Counted from the stretch's first letter, positions 44,847 to 57,264 are shown. The stretch is 64,000 nt of DNA from Hofstenia miamia (GCA_004352715.1 SCFE01000033.1:1630722-1694721); one strand, 5' to 3'. Notes: generated by a model not told the origin, from the letters alone. A program made the numbers and translations.

Positions 44847-47800
44847 TTATAAATTCAAAGGTGACTTATTCGGTTGTAGTACATCACTTAATGTTGTCAC
44901 CTTGAGGACATCGTAGAGGCAATACATCTGTTTGTCTTTACTGCCAGAATGAAGGGTTGGTGCTGGAGTGGGAAGCTCGTCTAGAGTTTGTAGGGGCTGT
45001 TGTCTTATTGCTTTTTGCAATCGTTCTTCAGCCAATGTGGCTAATTCTGGGTTTAGTGAAGTGGTATCCTTCAACCATACTGGACTTACCTAAATGCATT
45101 AAAAAAGTAAACTATTTTGCAGGGGCTAAAGAAAGACTATCACACACTTTTTACATCATGTTTTATTGGCCGTAAGATGCTCTTAGTATTATTACAGCGA
45201 ATTACGAGTAACACATAATATTTCCAAATACTTTAATAACTTTCCATTTTCAATTTGAAAATTTTTAGAAACGCATTTTCATTGGCAGAGAGAAATAATC
45301 GCAAAAAACAATAATGAATACATTAAAAAATATACTGTAGTAAAAATGTATAACAAAATTTTACACTGAAATTAAAGAATCTAAATTGAATTTTAGAAGA
45401 GAATAAGATACTAATAAATTATATATCATTCACTGTATTTGGGTTGATGTACTGTTGTGTAATAGTAACGTAAATTTTCGGTCCAATTTTTGTAATGTCG
45501 ACCCGGCCAACTCATGCCCATCTCTGTGCCATAGAAAACTTGTTGAGAGCTATTCAATAAAAAATACTTCGTATGGAAATACTTATCTCACTTGGAAATT
45601 ACAATGTAAAGCTAAGCAGCGATAGCTTCCACGTAGAAACATTGTTTATCACAATTCACAGTAAATACAGTGATGTAGCCTACTTACGATTAGTTCATTT
45701 CACTTCTAAATAGCAAAAAGTGTGTATTTATTCCACAAAAAATCTAAGTACATCATAAAAATGTGATATACCGTTTTTTAAATAATTTAAAATAGTTGAG
45801 ATTACATAAGAATTTTTATATTGCGGTGCTGCATAGTCATAAAAAATCCATTCAATAAAGGCAGTACATGTGACGAATCGTCAACGACGATCCACTATCA
45901 AAACAACTATAAAAATTCACGCTAATGATATTATGCACAAAGTATTTATCTTTCATGGTAAAGCCTAAAAATTCATTTGAAGATGGAAATTTGTTAGGAT
46001 TAATACTAAAGCAATTACGGATTACGAAAGAAATCGGTAATATTCTGCAACAAAAACAATTATTTTATCAATTCTAAAATGAATTATGGTTATTACAGAA
46101 ATATCAGTTATTCTAGCAATATTAGTAGTGACTCAGCTTGAGTACGTTTGTGTAGTTTTAATACGCACGCGCAAAAACACCAACTATCACTATAATATGA
46201 ACGTTACTTTCATATCCACAAAGAAATAAATACCTGTCCAGACCAAACTGGACTATGCGGACCACTGCCTGATAATAGAGATGTTGTTCGACTGCTTCCC
46301 TCTTTTTGTGCATCAAGAAGTAGCCTTTCCAAGCTACCAATTGAAGTATCTAGTCCAGAGCCAGGGTTAATGTCTACCCATGATTCACAACCCTCTTCCG
46401 ACATCTGAAACAAAGAACTGTCAAAGCCGAGGAATTGCAGACAACGGCAACAACATTTTGACAAACAAATGAGTTTTAAAGCGTTGACAACGGCTCACTT
46501 AAGCAAACCAGTCATTTGGCAAACACACATCAGTAGTTTTAATGCAAGAATACTTGCTGTCACACTTGAAACACTAGTCTGTTATGTATGGATATTGTTT
46601 TAGTTCTACATGCTCCAACAATAAACTCTTAAGAGAAAAGTAAGAAATTCATCCAATAAATCATACACATGGAAAATAAGTAAAACTTAATCATTCATGA
46701 ATTATTTAGTCATATTTTTCTATTTATACACACAATGTAATATATGTGTACATGTATATTCATCATCATTTCTAAAAATTTTTAATCTTGTATAAAAAGA
46801 ATAAAAATAGCAAAGAACAAACATTGAATGACCATTGAATTTTACTGTAAACTGGTACAGGTATAATCTAAACAACTGTATATGTATATGTATATGTACA
46901 TATATAGGCATAAAGGGCCCGCTATATCATAGTAAAATATTGAAAGATGAAAGTTTAGTTTCAAGCACTTCAGCAGCCAAAAGACTAAGCTTTTATATTA
47001 TAAACAATAGAATGTCTAAATGAGCTGTACAATTACAGTTTTTTTATACAGTCACGGATAAAAAGTTTGCATTACTTGCTTTTTCCAAATTTTTTATTCT
47101 TGTCTATTTTACTGACACATACATAGCAACAACCGTTATTGTACTCGTGTTCACAAAACGCGGAAACACGTTAATCGTTAAAAATATGTAATCAATCGAT
47201 TAGTCGCCATATTTTATGAAGAGTCACAACAACACACGCCTTATATGAATATAATATACCAACAAGCAAGAGTACACTGAGAAATAGGAAATGGTTTGGG
47301 TGTAGTCAATCAACTGTGGTTAGAACAACTTCAAGGAAACTGAAAGTCATGGTACACGTGCTTGGTGACCGCGATAATCGACTACTCAAGATGTTAGCCG
47401 TCAAATCTTCTCGAACCACAGCTGCAGAGCTTCAAATGCAACTTGGACCTGCTGGCAACACCTGCAGCACACGCACTATCCGTCGTGGATTAGTGGACAA
47501 TGGGTGCAAAGCCATAAAACCTTACCGACGGCCTAATTTAACCGCGGCTCAAGCTAACAAGCGTTTGCGTGGGCTAAAGATCATCGATATTGGACATTGG
47601 AACAATTGGCGAACCGTCATAGTCAGCGATTGAACAGTTATTGAAGTTAGTGAAAACTGCCGGGCGACGTCAGGATCGTAGAATAACGCCTGCTCGTTAT
47701 AACCTAACACGGAAGCATCCAGTGAATATCATGATGTGTGCATGTTTTAGCTATCATAATATTGGGCGAGCTCATGTGGTCGAAGGAATCATGAACACAG

Positions 47801-50800
47801 AGTCTTATATTGCAAATATTATTGATATCCGTGTAAACCAGAAATTGTATGAATGGTTTCCGGAAGGTATAGCATACTTTCAACAAAAGAATGCCAATTC
47901 CCACGTAAGTAAACGGTCTATTGCATTTCGAAAACAGAATCACTTCTTTGTTGCCTTGGCCGCCAGCTTCCCCTGACTTACACCCAATAGAAAACCCCTG
48001 GTGTATCATAAAAAGCTGCCTAAAATTCGAGCAAGCATATTCTAAGCAACAATTTATAACAAGCTTTTGAGAATTTGACATCATGATGCACATGTCCAGC
48101 AAGCATGCCAAATCTTCGTGGATTCCATGCCTCAACGCATCGAGGCAGTGATCAAGAATAATGGCGGCCAGATCAAATATTAGATGCGAAATGGTGATCA
48201 TATGAACATTTACTTGCATTGTTAATGTTTCTTATATCTTTGCAGAAATTTTAATTCTCGCGTATGCGAAAAAAAACGAAAAATACTGCTGTAATATAGA
48301 TGATGCAAACTTTTTATCCACGACTGTACATAAAATACTTATATTTAAATTACAATGTATAGAATAGCAGAAGCAAGGAGAGCTGATTGGATTAAATCAA
48401 AAGAACCTGATTACTTATCAATAAGGCTTAAAATCAAATGCATTCATCTAATTTTCAATAACAATTAATATCTGCTTTCTAAAACTAAGTAAAGAGCGAA
48501 TGAATAGAACTTTAAGCGATTCATTGTTTAACCCTAGACTGCCAGGGTTTTTGTTAAAAACTGATGATTTCTTCAAGAAAGTTTTAAGCATTCAAACTAA
48601 GAGATATTCAAAATCATAAAACACTACAAGATAGACAAATATGCCTCTTTTTTCTCTTACATTCTAAAATCCGGTTCAATCACGACTCCCTTGTAGGCGC
48701 CAAGAAATCTGATTTTGCACAAGACACGCCTTGACAAGCTTGGGTAGTTTGTTTAGAGAAAAACCTTAATTATATAGGGAATTTGAATGTTTAAAAATTT
48801 GGATTTTCACAAAAAATAATAAATATGTTCAAGTACTACAGGCACAGCAAAAAAAAATTAGCCCAAGTATTCATCATTAAAACAAAAATTTTTTAATATC
48901 CAAAGATATACATTCTTAAATAAATTTTCTGATTGTAAACAAAACCTAAAAATAGAAAGTTGGGACACTAATACAGGTCATCTATTATGACATCGGTATC
49001 AGACATTACAAAACTGCCTTGATTTTCAAAGGCTGGTACGACACGTTTAAAATTAAAGTTCTGAGTCAGTTCTGCAAACATATCGGATGGAGTTTTATGA
49101 GGCAAGAGCCCCAAATAGGTACTTGATAAATTTGACGAATCGGAAACTTTAAAATATTCTTTATGCTGCATTTTACTAAGCCTTTCAATCATGTCAGATA
49201 ACTTGACCGCTGAGTCGTGACTATTTGACAAGGACGTAACTTCTTGACAAATAGACACACACTGCTTTACTTCTTGTGCTACATTAACATTACTGACTTT
49301 AAAAAAATAAAGTATTAAATGAGCAGGTGCAAATTGTGCAATCCATTTAGCAATCTGCTTATCACCATTGGGAATTAGCACAGAAAGTTTCTTAGCAATG
49401 CATACAAATCTCAAACACCAAAAATCGTCTTTCGCTGCAGCCTGATGAAGAAACAACTTGACTAAAGTTGATAAAGTCGAAACTTCACCGAAAACTACAT
49501 AAAAAGGTTTGAAGAAAGTTTGGATCAGGTGAAATTGCTTTCCCACTTTATTCCGTAACCACCAGCGAAATATTACATAAAATTTTTTAATCTGGATCAG
49601 TTGGATGAGCACATCTTGGATTAAATCTTCGCTATTTGATTCCTCCTAAAAATATTCAGTTATATGAACAATACAAGCCCAAAATTGTGAAAAAAATTAT
49701 CTATGACGCTTAAACTAACTTTTAAAGAATCAATGCGAAATTAAACATGAGATGCCACTAACTTAAAGAATTTATTCACAACTCGTACAGTCCACAATCA
49801 AATTAGTGTATTAAATAACTTCAAATTGCAAGCCAAAGCTGTAGATAAGAAATGGTAGGCATAAAATTGAAATTTCTAAATATTTAGTTCACATTGAAAT
49901 AGAAATCAAAAACTAATGACTTAATAGTTTAACATTTACAATTTAAACACTCTTGGAAGAAACTTCGATCTTTTTCACAGACGCAACAGTATGAAAAAAA
50001 ATTATTATGTTCAATTGGTCATTAAGTGGTTGAAGATCGGTAGGTAAAAATCATTAAAGCTTCTCAATTTCCTTAGTAAATGAAAGTGTATAGTTTGTTC
50101 TTTGTCTGAATAAGTATATAATAATGGAAATAATTTTAAAATATTATTTGGAGTAGATAACGGTGAAAGGTCTTTTACTAGTATACTTACTTTTGAATTA
50201 GATCTATTAATTATGAATCCTTTTTGACGTTTCGTATGCAATCAAACGAAGTTCAAGCATCCCTAATTATTGCGACAGAGAATGTGAAAATTCCATCAAA
50301 TATGGATAAAGGAGACATCAGGATGGCTACTAATATACATTCTAGTGACTGGGTTAATGGAAAAAGAAGTAAAGCAAAACTGCGGGAAGATTTTTATTGG
50401 CATTTCAAAAAGCTATTGAGCGTTATTTATATGTTATACTTGATTTTCGTCATCTGAACTGAATATCGTTGTGCATGCGTACATCCTGTGAAAACTGCTG
50501 GTAAACAAATGCATGCAAAACATCTGCTCTGTGTCAATTTATAACCACGGAATTTTTTAACGACTAAACTGCATACACAATTTAACCGAGGGCCTAATGT
50601 AGTTTGGAACAATGTAGAGAAATGTTGCAATATGGTGCCCGATAGCAGAATCTCAATTCTTGAAAACACAGGGTTATTATTCGTAGAACATCATCCTGTC
50701 TACCCCCAAAATTCATTTTAGGGTGAGGCTTATGAATGAAATTACTACTGAATGGAGATTGAAAGAAAAAATAGTCTATCAAAGCATGGTTTAGTTAGGT

Positions 50801-53026
50801 AAAAGCAAAACCTAAGGGATGAATCAAGTTTGCATCCCAAGACTTCAACCCGGATAGATATCTGAACATAATTGATGATTCATTGAAAAAGCTAATTTCA
50901 ATGATCATGAGGTTATATATCTAAAGGATAAGGCTCTCGTTTACACATCATGTGTTTGAACATAGAATAGTTTCTTTGGCTTGCATTCACCAAAAAACTG
51001 TTGACGATGTGATTACTATATTGATGATATTGATGATAATGTTGATGATGCTTTCAATGATGTTATTGATAATATTCTTTAGAATTATTTTTTCTTGGCC
51101 TTTTACATATCGCTACATGAAAGTCATTTCGAATTGCGCAAATACCGCATAAAGTTTTTTTAAAATTTTTGACAACTGATTTTCTGCATTGCAATATTCC
51201 TAAAAATTGAATAAAAATTATGCATACCTTGAGTTTTTTCAGTAACTGTTGAAATTGTTTGTCTACTTCAACAATTGATTGTTTATCCTCAGAACGTTTT
51301 AGTGCAAGCCAATGTGAAATTTGAGAAGCAAATAGTTCCTGATCATTTGGACCGAGACTACGCGACACTTGATGCTGCATTAGCCAGTAATTTGTCTTCA
51401 ACCAATCGAGAGCGTAGTTCACACCCTCTGTTAGCATTTCCAAAGAAGGAAACTGCGCGTGGCTTGCATCATGTCTTACCGATACAATCCAAGAAGGAAT
51501 TCCCATTTCCAGACAAAGGCTTTCTAATATAAATGTTGATGAAAAATATGACATTGTAAACGTTAGTTTGCACCAAACTATTTTTCTGAAAACTATTTTC
51601 AATTTTTTAGGAAAAGGAAAATTCTTAATTAAATTGTCCAGCTGGCCTCAAAATGGATGAGAGCCAGTATGCATATAGTGATTTATGACAATGGACATGG
51701 ACTGAAACCAATAGTAAACTAGAATTTCAGGAACCAATTACGCATACATGTAAGCATACATACTCAAACTAGTAAACACATTCACTACCATGCCATTCTA
51801 TATTAGCTATGTCATCTGAAGCAGAGCAGAACTTGGTCACGTGATGTAGCCCATGACCCACATGACCCATCAGTATCATGTTCCATAATTAATCATGTGG
51901 CTCACGATCCAATGCCTTTAAAGTCCTGAACTGACCTATTCTTTCAAGTGACACCTTGCTCGGATATACATTTCACTTTGAAAAAAATGCTGAATTTAGC
52001 TACAGTAAAAAATATTTGCTTTCCTACTAGAATATGGTTTCTAAGCACATGTATCGAAACAAAGCACATTAATGAACCCAAGCAAAAATCAATATCGTAA
52101 TGTTAGTCATGATAACCATGCGTCCTGCGATAATGATCCAAAATTCATACGAACCATCTGAACTATTAAACCCATGAGAAACTAACCCATATTCAACTAT
52201 GATCTGAAATGGTGCCATTGATAATTTCATTCTTGACCCTGTCTGAGATTGCTGGTTTCAATATACATGTATACTTCTTTACATTATAAAATATTTATGT
52301 ACAAATATGAAATTTTTTAGATATGCGAAAGAACATAGTAATTAACGCGTGCCATGAATGAATATTGATACAGATAACCTCATGTAATGCATACTAAACT
52401 GATTGCCATTTTTAAAGGACCAAATACACATATCAAAATTGAATTAAATTCGAAATTTCTCATTTTTTATTGATAATATAAAACATTTATCTACTGAAAA
52501 CAAACTTTTTTGGATGAACCCAACATAGGTCTAGCAAACGATTTTGATAATCAATTATTAAAAAATGAGTCTAGAATAGGTTCTATTTAATAGCGGCGGA
52601 AAAAAATTTGCAGGCTTGTGCTGGGCTTGGGTAAATTTTTTGCTCATGAATATTTAGGTCATCACTCAATAAATTATTGGTCGTCCGGGACGAAATGTAG
52701 ACCTACTTGCCTATAGTGTGTTTTGTAGCGAATTGCTGTTGAGTTCCGGACAGTAGAGAAATAAATCGAATCAGTGATGCAGCCATAGCCAGTCTTTTCT
52801 CATTATCATCTTTGCAGAGTGATGAAGTTACAAGAGAGCTGCATACTTCAACGGCCACAGGTAATTTGCAACCAAAACTTGCGCGCGATCGCCAAACATC
52901 AACTAATTCAATGGCACGCCGTTTGTCACACTCGCTGTTACTGTAAAATCCATCAAATACGTTCTTCCATTCCGAGTAACAGGACCAAGGTGTCAAACAC
53001 ACACCTGTATGCAATTCTTGAGACAT
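44847..53026 (-). CDS. LAS1L: LAS1-like ribosome-biogenesis endoribonuclease, five exons
   Basis: Exons in transcript order: 53,026-52,711, 51,523-51,228, 49,645 to about 49,010, 46,404-46,234 and 45,089-44,847 (about 553 residues). LAS1 is the HEPN nuclease that, with the kinase Grc3/NOL9, cuts ITS2 of pre-rRNA in the nucleus. Seen: N-terminal W-x-EW, IELVDVWRSRASFGCKLPVA and VEVCSSLV, the family pattern; then MGIPSWIV and RHDASH (residues 122-127, 51,459-51,476), the HEPN R-x4-H active site, followed by PSLEMLTEGVNYALDWL and YW. Later exons are less conserved; EGCESWVDINPGSGLD and SPVW fit the C-terminal part. Intron 1 uses a GC donor. The exon 3 end is uncertain: the GT at 49,009 keeps phase, while the ORF otherwise stops at 48,968. 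The start is the ATG directly after TTTCTTTTCAG. Intron 3 holds a Tc1 element. Confidence 0.88.
47049..48326 (+). mobile_element. Tc1-like transposon, complete ends, dead transposase
   Basis: Inverted ends CAGTCACGGATAAAAAGTTT and (reversed) CAGTCGTGGATAAAAAGTTT, flanked by TA (47,047-47,048 and 48,327-48,328), give a 1,278-bp element in intron 3 of the LAS1-like gene, antisense to it. The transposase remnant (47,316-48,060) shows the second helix-turn-helix (CSTRTIRRGL), NWRTVIVSD with the first catalytic Asp, HPVNIMMCACFSYHNIGRAH and FQQKNANSH, where the second catalytic Asp is Lys. DLHPIENPW carries the third acidic residue. Several stops and frameshifts are present. Confidence 0.85.
47316..48060 (+). 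pseudogene. Tc1-like transposase pseudogene
   Basis: Frames 47,316-47,633, 47,641-47,976 and a following shifted piece carry the DNA-binding C-terminal half and most of the DDE domain. The canonical FQQDNA motif reads FQQKNA, removing a metal-binding Asp, and the frame is broken at 47,632 and 47,976. No functional protein is possible. Confidence 0.8.
49646..51227. other. LAS1-like intron 2 (1,582 bp)
   Basis: Donor GTATGC and acceptor ATATTTTTAG on the - strand. It holds a degenerate TGA/GAT-rich stretch (about 51,003-51,072) and no recognised mobile element. Confidence 0.75.
51524..52710. other. LAS1-like intron 1 (1,187 bp) with GC donor
   Basis: On the - strand the exon ends ACTATAG and the intron starts GCAAGT; the acceptor is CATTTATATTAG. 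GC-AG with AG|GCAAGT is the standard minor donor form, and only this join keeps the LAS1 reading (IESLCLEMGIP). Confidence 0.75.
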
Positions 53027-53028
53027 CT
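53027..53028 (-). promoter_or_regulatory. Splice-acceptor-like AG directly before the LAS1-like ATG
   Basis: GATTTCTTTTCAG abuts ATGTCTC on the - strand: spliced-leader acceptor or end of a 5'UTR intron. Confidence 0.4.
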
Positions 53029-53809
53029 GAAAAGAAATCGTTAATAGCAACAATAGACAAAAAGAACAAATTATTTTTTCATAAATTTTACAAATATATG
53101 GACCAAAAACTTATTGAGGCCTTTAAAAATTTACATAATTTTTAGGCAATGCCATTTCATATTACTCAAATGTATTCCACAATTTAAATTTTTACTAAGC
53201 AATTTCACAAAACAAAATTTATATTATAATTTCTCAACTTCTTTATAGAGCAACACGATTCTTCTATTTTTTACGGGCAAAGTGATTTATTACTTTCTCG
53301 TAATCAACATATACATCCTTTTATAATGAAATAAGAGTAAATTCATTTAAGTTTTTCTGTGACACCAAATTACGAGCAAACGTTTTAATTATTTTCAAGA
53401 TTGAAAAAGATTATTCTCCACTGGGTGAAGTTACAAGACTATCAGTTTTAAATCTCACTCAAAATGTTATTTAAATTGTGATCAACGATAAACTGCAACA
53501 ATTGTTTAGGAGGAAGATTTAATTGTTCATTATGATTGTGATACTGTTTCAAATTCATTTTTTTAGTTTTTCTTTGTCAAACAAGCTTGGATAAGCTTCT
53601 AAAAGAACATCCAAGTAGTTTGTAGAAAATATTTTCGAAAATCTTCCGAACATCGAATGTTTTATGAGGCTGAATCCCTATAAACAAAAGTAATCTTTAA
53701 AAGGAATACCTCGGTTAGCTACAAGCAAGTCAATAAACTTCGTAATACATCTGCTTAAAATTTATTGAGCTTTTGCAATTATTACAGAATAGTCTTTATA
53801 ACTAACCGC
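53029..53809. other. Upstream of the LAS1-like gene, nothing recognised
   Basis: AT-rich, possibly including the far end of the adjacent hAT remnant. Confidence 0.35.
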
Positions 53810-54565
53810 TGCTAATTACATTTGCTGAAATGAATGAATTTGTTTAATTCTACTTCAGATCGCAGTGACTTAAGAACCTTCTTTAAATTATGTATAGCAG
53901 CTTGACATTCAGATATATCCAGCGTCTTATTTTGTAGAATATTGTAGAAAATTTAGGAATGTAAGAAAATAGTATTAAACACACAAACAAAAAACGTTCT
54001 ATTGCTGTAAAATTTATTTAATATTCCAGATGCAAGCGATGCAATTTTAATAATCTTCAACAACAGTTTAAAAAAAATTAACAAAAATGTTATGATTGCA
54101 TACAACAGGAATTAAGCTTTTTGTTCTGTCCAACTTGAAAAACCCCATAAATCTTTCATTTATAAAGTTATTGACTTAGAAATTGACATATGCCTTATGA
54201 TAATTGTTAAGTGAGTTTCACCACAACATCAGACGTCTATAGCAAAAAGAGCATTAAAAATTTCTTTGCCAATTTTCTTTTTAACGTAAAAAGCAATGCT
54301 TTAAATGAGATCATTTTGAATGTGATTAGATAGTCCCTTATATGTTTTCGAATTAAGATGCTCCTTTAAAACCATATAATATTTCGGAAAAAATTCTAAA
54401 AACTAAATATAGTTTCCTTCATTTTTTAAGTCTTACTTTTTTCATGTGCACAAAACGGTAGCTCTTGTTTCGCTAATAGAAAAACTACATTTATCAGCCT
54501 CCTCCAAATTGCCCGATTTAATTTGACAGTTTCACCGTGTTTTAAAATTGTTTATACCCTTCATC
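53810..54565 (-). pseudogene. hAT-type (DUF4371/ZMYM-like) transposase remnant
   Basis: Three - strand pieces are in the order expected of DUF4371-type hAT proteins: ILKHGETVKLNRAIWRRLI with FLLAKQELPFCAHEKS (about 54,450-54,560); YDMVLKEHLNSKTYKGLSNH then IQNDLI (about 54,300-54,400); and LQNKTLDISECQAAIHNLKK with LRSEVE (about 53,850-53,950). In related proteins these read V-x2-NR-x3-LI ... Q-x-LPFRGH and KEHL ... NHIQNDLI. Stops and shifts lie between them, and the DDE core motifs were not found. Confidence 0.6.
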
Positions 54566-54639
54566 TAAATAATTTAAGAGATCTGAACTATTATGTTCAC
54601 CTAGAATTCTAGATAAATTCTTTAAATCCTATACACCAC

Positions 54640-54790
54640 AGGCCGCACCTTAATAATAAGGCAAGCAAAATCGAAGAAAAAAATGCATAATTCTATTATT
54701 AATACCTCAATCCGATTTTGGAATGAATTGCCTACAAAAATTAAGAAAGCCAAGTCTCTAAAAACCCTTAAAAATAAAATAATTATATAA
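54640..54790 (+). mobile_element. LINE C-terminal fragment
   Basis: The + strand reads NTSIRFWNELPTKIKKAKSL then KTLKNKI and a stop: the terminal WN-x-LP ... SLKTLKNK motif of CR1/Jockey-type LINE polymerases. Confidence 0.55.
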
Positions 54791-54892
54791 GTCGCATAGG
54801 TATGAATTGTTCGAATATACCATGCTGGCCACTGGATTAGCATAATTCCTGAATATTCTATTTTTAGCACTTACGCATCGTTTTGAACGATA

Positions 54893-55353
54893 CACTGACA
54901 TTCAGTGCTTGCGTGATTACTTGTTTCTGATTGGTTACGCGCACTGGCAAATGGAGACGAAAAAATGAGTGATATTATAAACGTGCATACGAGTGACTGC
55001 TCATAAATTGATTGCTGCCTACTTTGATTGTGTCGTGAAAATGGGTAAGAAAAAGGATATTCCAGTGCACATCGTTGCTCAAATGAAAGTGTTGCGTGAA
55101 GATGGATATACTCAAACTGCTATTGCTCAAAGGCTGCAAGTATCTCAGTCTGCAGTTCAGCGATGTTTGAACAGACTACAAGATACAGGCAATTTATCTG
55201 CTAGAAAGCGTCCCTGTCGTAAACGAGTAACATCCAAAAGAACTGATCAAATGATCAAACGCTTAATTACAATTGACCCAACGCCCACAGCTTCATTTAT
55301 AAAATCGCAAATTTCGTCTACTGCTAGTACCCGCACCATACGACGACGACTTC
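54893..55353 (+). mobile_element. Second Tc1-like element, left part, cut by the gap
   Basis: The left end may be CACTGACATTCAGTGC at 54,895, after a TA. The element enters the 1,000-N gap at 55,354, and its right end could not be found at 56,354 onward, so its boundaries are open. Confidence 0.5.
55041..55353 (+). CDS. Tc1-like transposase, N-terminal DNA-binding part (incomplete)
   Basis: From the ATG at 55,041 (MGKKKDIPV) the frame is open to the gap, about 104 residues. It has two helix-turn-helix units, as in Tc1/mariner: QTAIAQRLQVSQSAVQRCLN (residues about 28-47) and a second around SFIKSQISSTASTRTIRRRL, separated by the basic GRPR-like linker RKRPCRKR. The catalytic domain would lie in the gap. 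An upstream in-frame ATG at 54,993 is less likely because MGKKK is the typical start. Unlike the other two Tc1 copies, no stop or shift is seen in the visible part. Confidence 0.75.
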
Positions 55354-56353
55354 NNNNNNNNNNNNNNNNNNNNNNNNNNNNNNNNNNNNNNNNNNNNNNN
55401 NNNNNNNNNNNNNNNNNNNNNNNNNNNNNNNNNNNNNNNNNNNNNNNNNNNNNNNNNNNNNNNNNNNNNNNNNNNNNNNNNNNNNNNNNNNNNNNNNNNN
55501 NNNNNNNNNNNNNNNNNNNNNNNNNNNNNNNNNNNNNNNNNNNNNNNNNNNNNNNNNNNNNNNNNNNNNNNNNNNNNNNNNNNNNNNNNNNNNNNNNNNN
55601 NNNNNNNNNNNNNNNNNNNNNNNNNNNNNNNNNNNNNNNNNNNNNNNNNNNNNNNNNNNNNNNNNNNNNNNNNNNNNNNNNNNNNNNNNNNNNNNNNNNN
55701 NNNNNNNNNNNNNNNNNNNNNNNNNNNNNNNNNNNNNNNNNNNNNNNNNNNNNNNNNNNNNNNNNNNNNNNNNNNNNNNNNNNNNNNNNNNNNNNNNNNN
55801 NNNNNNNNNNNNNNNNNNNNNNNNNNNNNNNNNNNNNNNNNNNNNNNNNNNNNNNNNNNNNNNNNNNNNNNNNNNNNNNNNNNNNNNNNNNNNNNNNNNN
55901 NNNNNNNNNNNNNNNNNNNNNNNNNNNNNNNNNNNNNNNNNNNNNNNNNNNNNNNNNNNNNNNNNNNNNNNNNNNNNNNNNNNNNNNNNNNNNNNNNNNN
56001 NNNNNNNNNNNNNNNNNNNNNNNNNNNNNNNNNNNNNNNNNNNNNNNNNNNNNNNNNNNNNNNNNNNNNNNNNNNNNNNNNNNNNNNNNNNNNNNNNNNN
56101 NNNNNNNNNNNNNNNNNNNNNNNNNNNNNNNNNNNNNNNNNNNNNNNNNNNNNNNNNNNNNNNNNNNNNNNNNNNNNNNNNNNNNNNNNNNNNNNNNNNN
56201 NNNNNNNNNNNNNNNNNNNNNNNNNNNNNNNNNNNNNNNNNNNNNNNNNNNNNNNNNNNNNNNNNNNNNNNNNNNNNNNNNNNNNNNNNNNNNNNNNNNN
56301 NNNNNNNNNNNNNNNNNNNNNNNNNNNNNNNNNNNNNNNNNNNNNNNNNNNNN
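55354..56353. other. Assembly gap, exactly 1,000 N
   Basis: The round size suggests a placeholder, not a measured gap. Confidence 0.98.
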
Positions 56354-57107
56354 AACCAGTTAACGCTGACCGTGATTTAAGTCTAATTCAAAATTTTTCG
56401 TAAATTTGTACTGTGACAACATTTATATTGTTAAATATAGTACAAAATATAGTTTTTTCTTTTTGAAATGTTTTTTCGCTTCATTTCAAACAATAACAGC
56501 AGTGAATCCAGGTTAGTTTTAAACTAGTTCAAATATGTATTCAAATTGGCGCTAATTTGATCAAAGTTAAACAGCACACCATCAAAAGTAGTGAAGTACA
56601 TTTTTAGAGTACTTAATAGTCAACCACAAACTAACGAAATTTGCAACATGGAACCTTTTTGTAAGTTAAATTGTTAGGATACTATGAAAAACTACAAAAG
56701 TCGTATATTTTAAATAGTTTTTATCTAAACGCTTTTTTTGTGTGCCATATATCGGAAGTAATTACGGAATAAGCAATATATAAGCTATCTTTATCCATTG
56801 AATACCACACTAAGTTGAATAATTTGTTTTAAACAAAATTCCTACCAACCAAACTTGGTGAAATTTTTAGTAGCATAACTGTTTATATTAATGAAAATTT
56901 TTTGCCACAACGAAATATTCTCAAAACATTGGAAAAGGTAAACAATTTCAAACCAACTTTTCGCACAACAATTTTATCATCATTTTGACTTAAAAAATTA
57001 ATTTCGTGGGTTCAAAAATGGTTATATATAAGTTTTCATTGAAAAAATTCTTCAAAGTGATGAGTCATCAAAAAATGGAGATATGAATGAAATTTTTTTA
57101 AACTTAC
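56354..57107. other. AT-rich, nothing recognised
   Basis: No inverted end matching the Tc1-like element on the other side of the gap is visible. Confidence 0.4.
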
Positions 57108-57264
57108 ACTCCAAACTCTCTCTAGCATCCGAAAATTCAAAATGCGCTATCGCAGCAATTGGTAAAGGTATTTCAAAAATTCTTTTTGTAATCTTCATGT
57201 TTTTATCACTGATGCAGGCATGAACAAAACCCACAAGTAGTGGTGCAAAGATTGAACTAATCTC
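57108..57264 (-). CDS. Orphan exon-like segment
   Basis: On the - strand an acceptor (TTACATTTATAAACAG) is followed by 52 open codons and a strong donor (T|GTAAGT). The peptide, starting EISSIFAPLLVGFVHACISD and containing IFEIPLPIAAIAHFEF and SDARESL, looks like a coding helical segment and not random AT-rich translation. No neighbouring exon joins in phase. It may belong to a gene whose other exons are in the gap or outside the window. Family not recognised. Confidence 0.35.

Noticed and set aside
47704-48219. 171-codon - strand frame inside the first Tc1 element
   Set aside because: Shadow of the transposase pseudogene on the opposite strand.
51001-51072. Asp/Met-rich frame from TGA/GAT repeats
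   Set aside because: Low-complexity, inside an intron of the LAS1-like gene, no splice signals.
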